In this document: piece by piece, positions 4,928-6,308 of the stretch | How positions within the stretch are numbered: position 1 is the first letter of the stretch | How the letters are laid out: each line of letters opens with the position of its first letter | Assembly: GCA_029266815.1 (NCBI GenBank) | Contig: JAQSWC010000127.1 | Span: 1 to 6,308, forward strand | Length of the DNA: 6,308 bases | Source: Paucimonas sp. | GTDB taxonomy: Bacteria; Pseudomonadota; Gammaproteobacteria; Burkholderiales; Burkholderiaceae_D | Reading direction: 5' to 3' | The notes under the pieces: model-generated | The model's input: the letters and a program-made list of their open reading frames with translations, nothing else | Told to the model about the DNA's origin: nothing | Databases searched by the model: none | Translations under genes and position numbers: made by a program

Positions 4928-5332
4928 ATGAAGAGATGGATCTTCGCTACGGCAGTTGCTTTCGGCGCATTGGCGCATGCGGCGCCGGAAACGCAGGATG
5001 TCAACGGCCTCTGGAACGACGCCGCCGGCCCGGCATTTTCCAATGCTTACCTCATTCTTGCCCAGGAAGGCAGGGAGGTGCGCATGGCTCACTATCTTGA
5101 GTTCAATGGCACGCCCATGGTGGAACACGGGCAGGGTTTTATCGACGATGGAAATGTTGTTTTGCAGGTCAGGGTCAGTAAACCTATTCCCGGATGGGCC
5201 ACGGCCGGTACACATACGCTGAAACTGAGTGATGATGGCGTGTCGCTCAAAGGCGAATACCTGGACTCGCGCGGCAACAAGGGTCCGCTTGAGTTCCGGC
5301 GCGCACGCAACTCTCCTGCATCTTCAAAGTAG
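4928..5332 (+). CDS. Small secreted protein, unknown family
   Basis: The 134-residue product has a Sec signal peptide: MKRW start, hydrophobic core IFATAVAFGALA, and likely signal-peptidase cleavage after AHA or AHAA (residues 17-18), before PETQDV. The mature part of about 115 residues seems beta-rich, with alternating hydrophobic residues (YLILAQEGREVRMAHYLEF, then VVLQVRVSKPIPGWA and HTLKLSDDGVSLKGEYLDS). It contains no Cys, so it is neither lipidated nor disulphide-bonded. I recognise no family; a small beta-barrel or sandwich is possible. Start: ATG 4928 gives the shortest proper signal peptide and has AGGGA at 4915-4919; ATG 4910 would add MTGTRK and has AAGGTGA farther upstream, so it remains possible. 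It follows the AHSA1 gene by 65 bases on the same strand and may be read with it. Confidence 0.75.
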   Translation: MKRWIFATAVAFGALAHAAPETQDVNGLWNDAAGPAFSNAYLILAQEGREVRMAHYLEFNGTPMVEHGQGFIDDGNVVLQVRVSKPIPGWATAGTHTLKLSDDGVSLKGEYLDSRGNKGPLEFRRARNSPASSK

Positions 5333-5363
5333 CGCACTGGTGAGGCACACAAAGGGGACGGTG

Positions 5364-5380
5364 GCCCGGCTCATTCGGGC
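5364..5380 (+). terminator. Weak hairpin after secreted-protein gene
   Basis: GCCCG (5364-5368) and CGGGC (5376-5380) can pair around a seven-base loop, 31 bases after the stop at 5332. Only TTCAGCTT follows, so the U-tract is poor. It is at the expected place for the end of the ArsR/AHSA1/secreted-protein unit, but the assignment is tentative. Confidence 0.3.
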
Positions 5381-5533
5381 TTCAGCTTGAATGCTGGTTT
5401 CCCCCTGGGCTTTTCGGTATCGCCCCTGCACTCGCCACGTTTCTGTCTGAAATGTCATAGACAATACATCGCCATACCGCACTCCAGGAGTAAAATTCAC
5501 GTCCTTCAGTATACGTTTCACCTCTTCCTCCTA

Positions 5534-5947
5534 ATGGCGAAGCCCATACTACTCGTAGAAGATTCTCCAAACGACATCGAGCTTGCACTGATGGCTTTGG
5601 CAAAGGCCGGCATAAAGCAAGAAATCATTGTCGTTCGCGATGGAGAGGAGGCCCTTGACTACCTGCTGTGCCGCGGCGCCTATGCAGACAGGCCAGCGGG
5701 CAATCCAGGCGTGGTGCTGCTCGACCTTAAGCTTCCAAAGGTTGACGGTATAGAAGTTCTCAAGGCCATTCGCTTTACGCCGCAATTATCGTCTCTTCCG
5801 GTATTCGTATTGACGGCTTCAGCACTCGAGGCCGACGTGAGCCGTACTGTCACGCTCGGTATTGAAGAGTACATCGTCAAGCCGATTGAAGTTCAGGAAT
5901 TCATACGGGTGATGTGCGAGATGGCATCCAGATTGACCCGGCATTGA
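5534..5947 (+). CDS. Stand-alone CheY-like response regulator (Rcp1-like)
   Basis: This 137-residue protein is a single receiver domain with no output domain. Visible residues: the acidic pair E9-D10 in LLVEDSPND, the phosphate-accepting Asp64 in VLLDLKLPKVDG, the switch Thr94 in VLTAS, and Lys116 in VKPIE. All are intact, so it should be phosphorylated by a histidine kinase. The sequence RDGEEALDYLLCRGAYADRP is typical of the Rcp1-like group, whose members often partner bacteriophytochromes or hybrid sensor kinases; no kinase gene is in this window. The C-terminus (ASRLTRH) lacks the LG.FW-type ending common in that group. Start: ATG 5534 matches the family start exactly. No purine-rich Shine-Dalgarno precedes it; the leader is TTCACCTCTTCCTCCTA. 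The frame is open upstream to 5387, but that extension has no family resemblance. Confidence 0.92.
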   Translation: MAKPILLVEDSPNDIELALMALAKAGIKQEIIVVRDGEEALDYLLCRGAYADRPAGNPGVVLLDLKLPKVDGIEVLKAIRFTPQLSSLPVFVLTASALEADVSRTVTLGIEEYIVKPIEVQEFIRVMCEMASRLTRH

Positions 5948-6017
5948 CGCCCCCTCGCCGCAAAATGCTGACAGAATTCATCTCATAAATAAATGGCTTC
6001 CTACCCTCCCATGATCA

Positions 6018-6308
6018 CTATCTGAACAATTCACGGCGTGCATTTGCCGTGATCGCCGCCACGGCGGGATGCACAATGCGCCGCTCTATCGACAGCGCAA
6101 AAAATTCCCCTATCAAACCTTGCGCGCTTCCCAGGCATTTCACCTGATACTGTTCTTCTATCTCTTCTCGCAGCACGGTAGGCCTGGCAAAAATTCCCGT
6201 CCCCTGCCTGCCGAAAGCCTTGATCAAGGCACTGTCTTCAAATTCACCGACAGCTTGCGAGGTCAGGCCCTCTTCACGCAACCAGCCATCCAGGCGGGGC
6301 CGCAATGC
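6018..6308 (-). CDS. nhaR: NhaR-like LysR regulator, C-terminal fragment
   Basis: The minus strand is open from the right edge to a TAG at 6018, encoding 96 residues of a C-terminus. The sequence fits the end of the LysR-family effector-binding domain of NhaR: LRPRLDGWL, then VGEFEDSALIKAFGRQGTGI, FARPTVLREEIEEQY, and near the end ALSIERRIVHPAVAAI with ARRELF. NhaR in enterobacteria activates the Na+/H+ antiporter gene nhaA in response to sodium, and other genes; here the target is not visible and the DNA-binding N-terminus lies beyond the edge. The family is assigned with fair confidence; sodium sensing is inferred from homology only. The gene converges on the response regulator with a 70-bp gap (5948-6017) in which I find no convincing terminator. 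Confidence 0.78.
   Translation of the reverse strand, partial: ALRPRLDGWLREEGLTSQAVGEFEDSALIKAFGRQGTGIFARPTVLREEIEEQYQVKCLGSAQGLIGEFFALSIERRIVHPAVAAITANARRELFR

Overview
The window looks like a chromosomal stretch from a betaproteobacterium, probably Oxalobacteraceae or a near relative (Herminiimonas/Herbaspirillum-like). This is inferred from the proteobacterial RIO-kinase type, the NhaR-like regulator, the ArsR/AHSA1 pair and a moderately high GC content; no rRNA or other marker gene confirms it. I see no mobile element, CRISPR array, tRNA, rRNA or phage gene.

Layout. Positions 1-222 (minus) hold the N-terminus of a lipoprotein cut by the left edge. A largely empty stretch follows (223-702), with a 12-bp palindrome, a 14-bp direct repeat and a possible sigma70 promoter. 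Next on the plus strand are a two-helix membrane protein resembling YcxB-like proteins (703-1350) and a small acidic hypothetical protein (1401-1649). A 36-residue, extremely lysine-rich protein (1731-1841, minus) has a strong ribosome-binding site. Divergent from it is a RIO-family protein kinase (2057-2908, plus). It converges on a 90-residue hypothetical protein (3016-3288, minus), with a strong hairpin in the gap.

The best-defined unit begins at 3496. A near-consensus sigma70 promoter (TTGACA, 17 bp, TATATT) is followed at once by a long dyad (3527-3552) covering the expected transcription start. Next come an ArsR-family repressor (3560-3925) and, overlapping it by 17 bp, a protein made of two tandem AHSA1/SRPBCC domains (3909-4862). 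A small secreted protein (4928-5332) follows on the same strand, possibly co-transcribed. The arrangement suggests an autoregulated operon in which the repressor controls a ligand-binding or ligand-modifying double AHSA1 protein. The ligand cannot be read from sequence.

The right end has a stand-alone CheY-like response regulator of the Rcp1-like type (5534-5947, plus). It has no purine-rich Shine-Dalgarno and a pyrimidine-rich leader instead. Converging on it is the C-terminal part of an NhaR-like LysR regulator (6018-6308, minus), cut by the right edge.

No defence or other clearly novel multi-gene system is visible. The observations most worth following are the ArsR operator/AHSA1-fusion operon, the lysine-rich microprotein and the odd leader of the response regulator.
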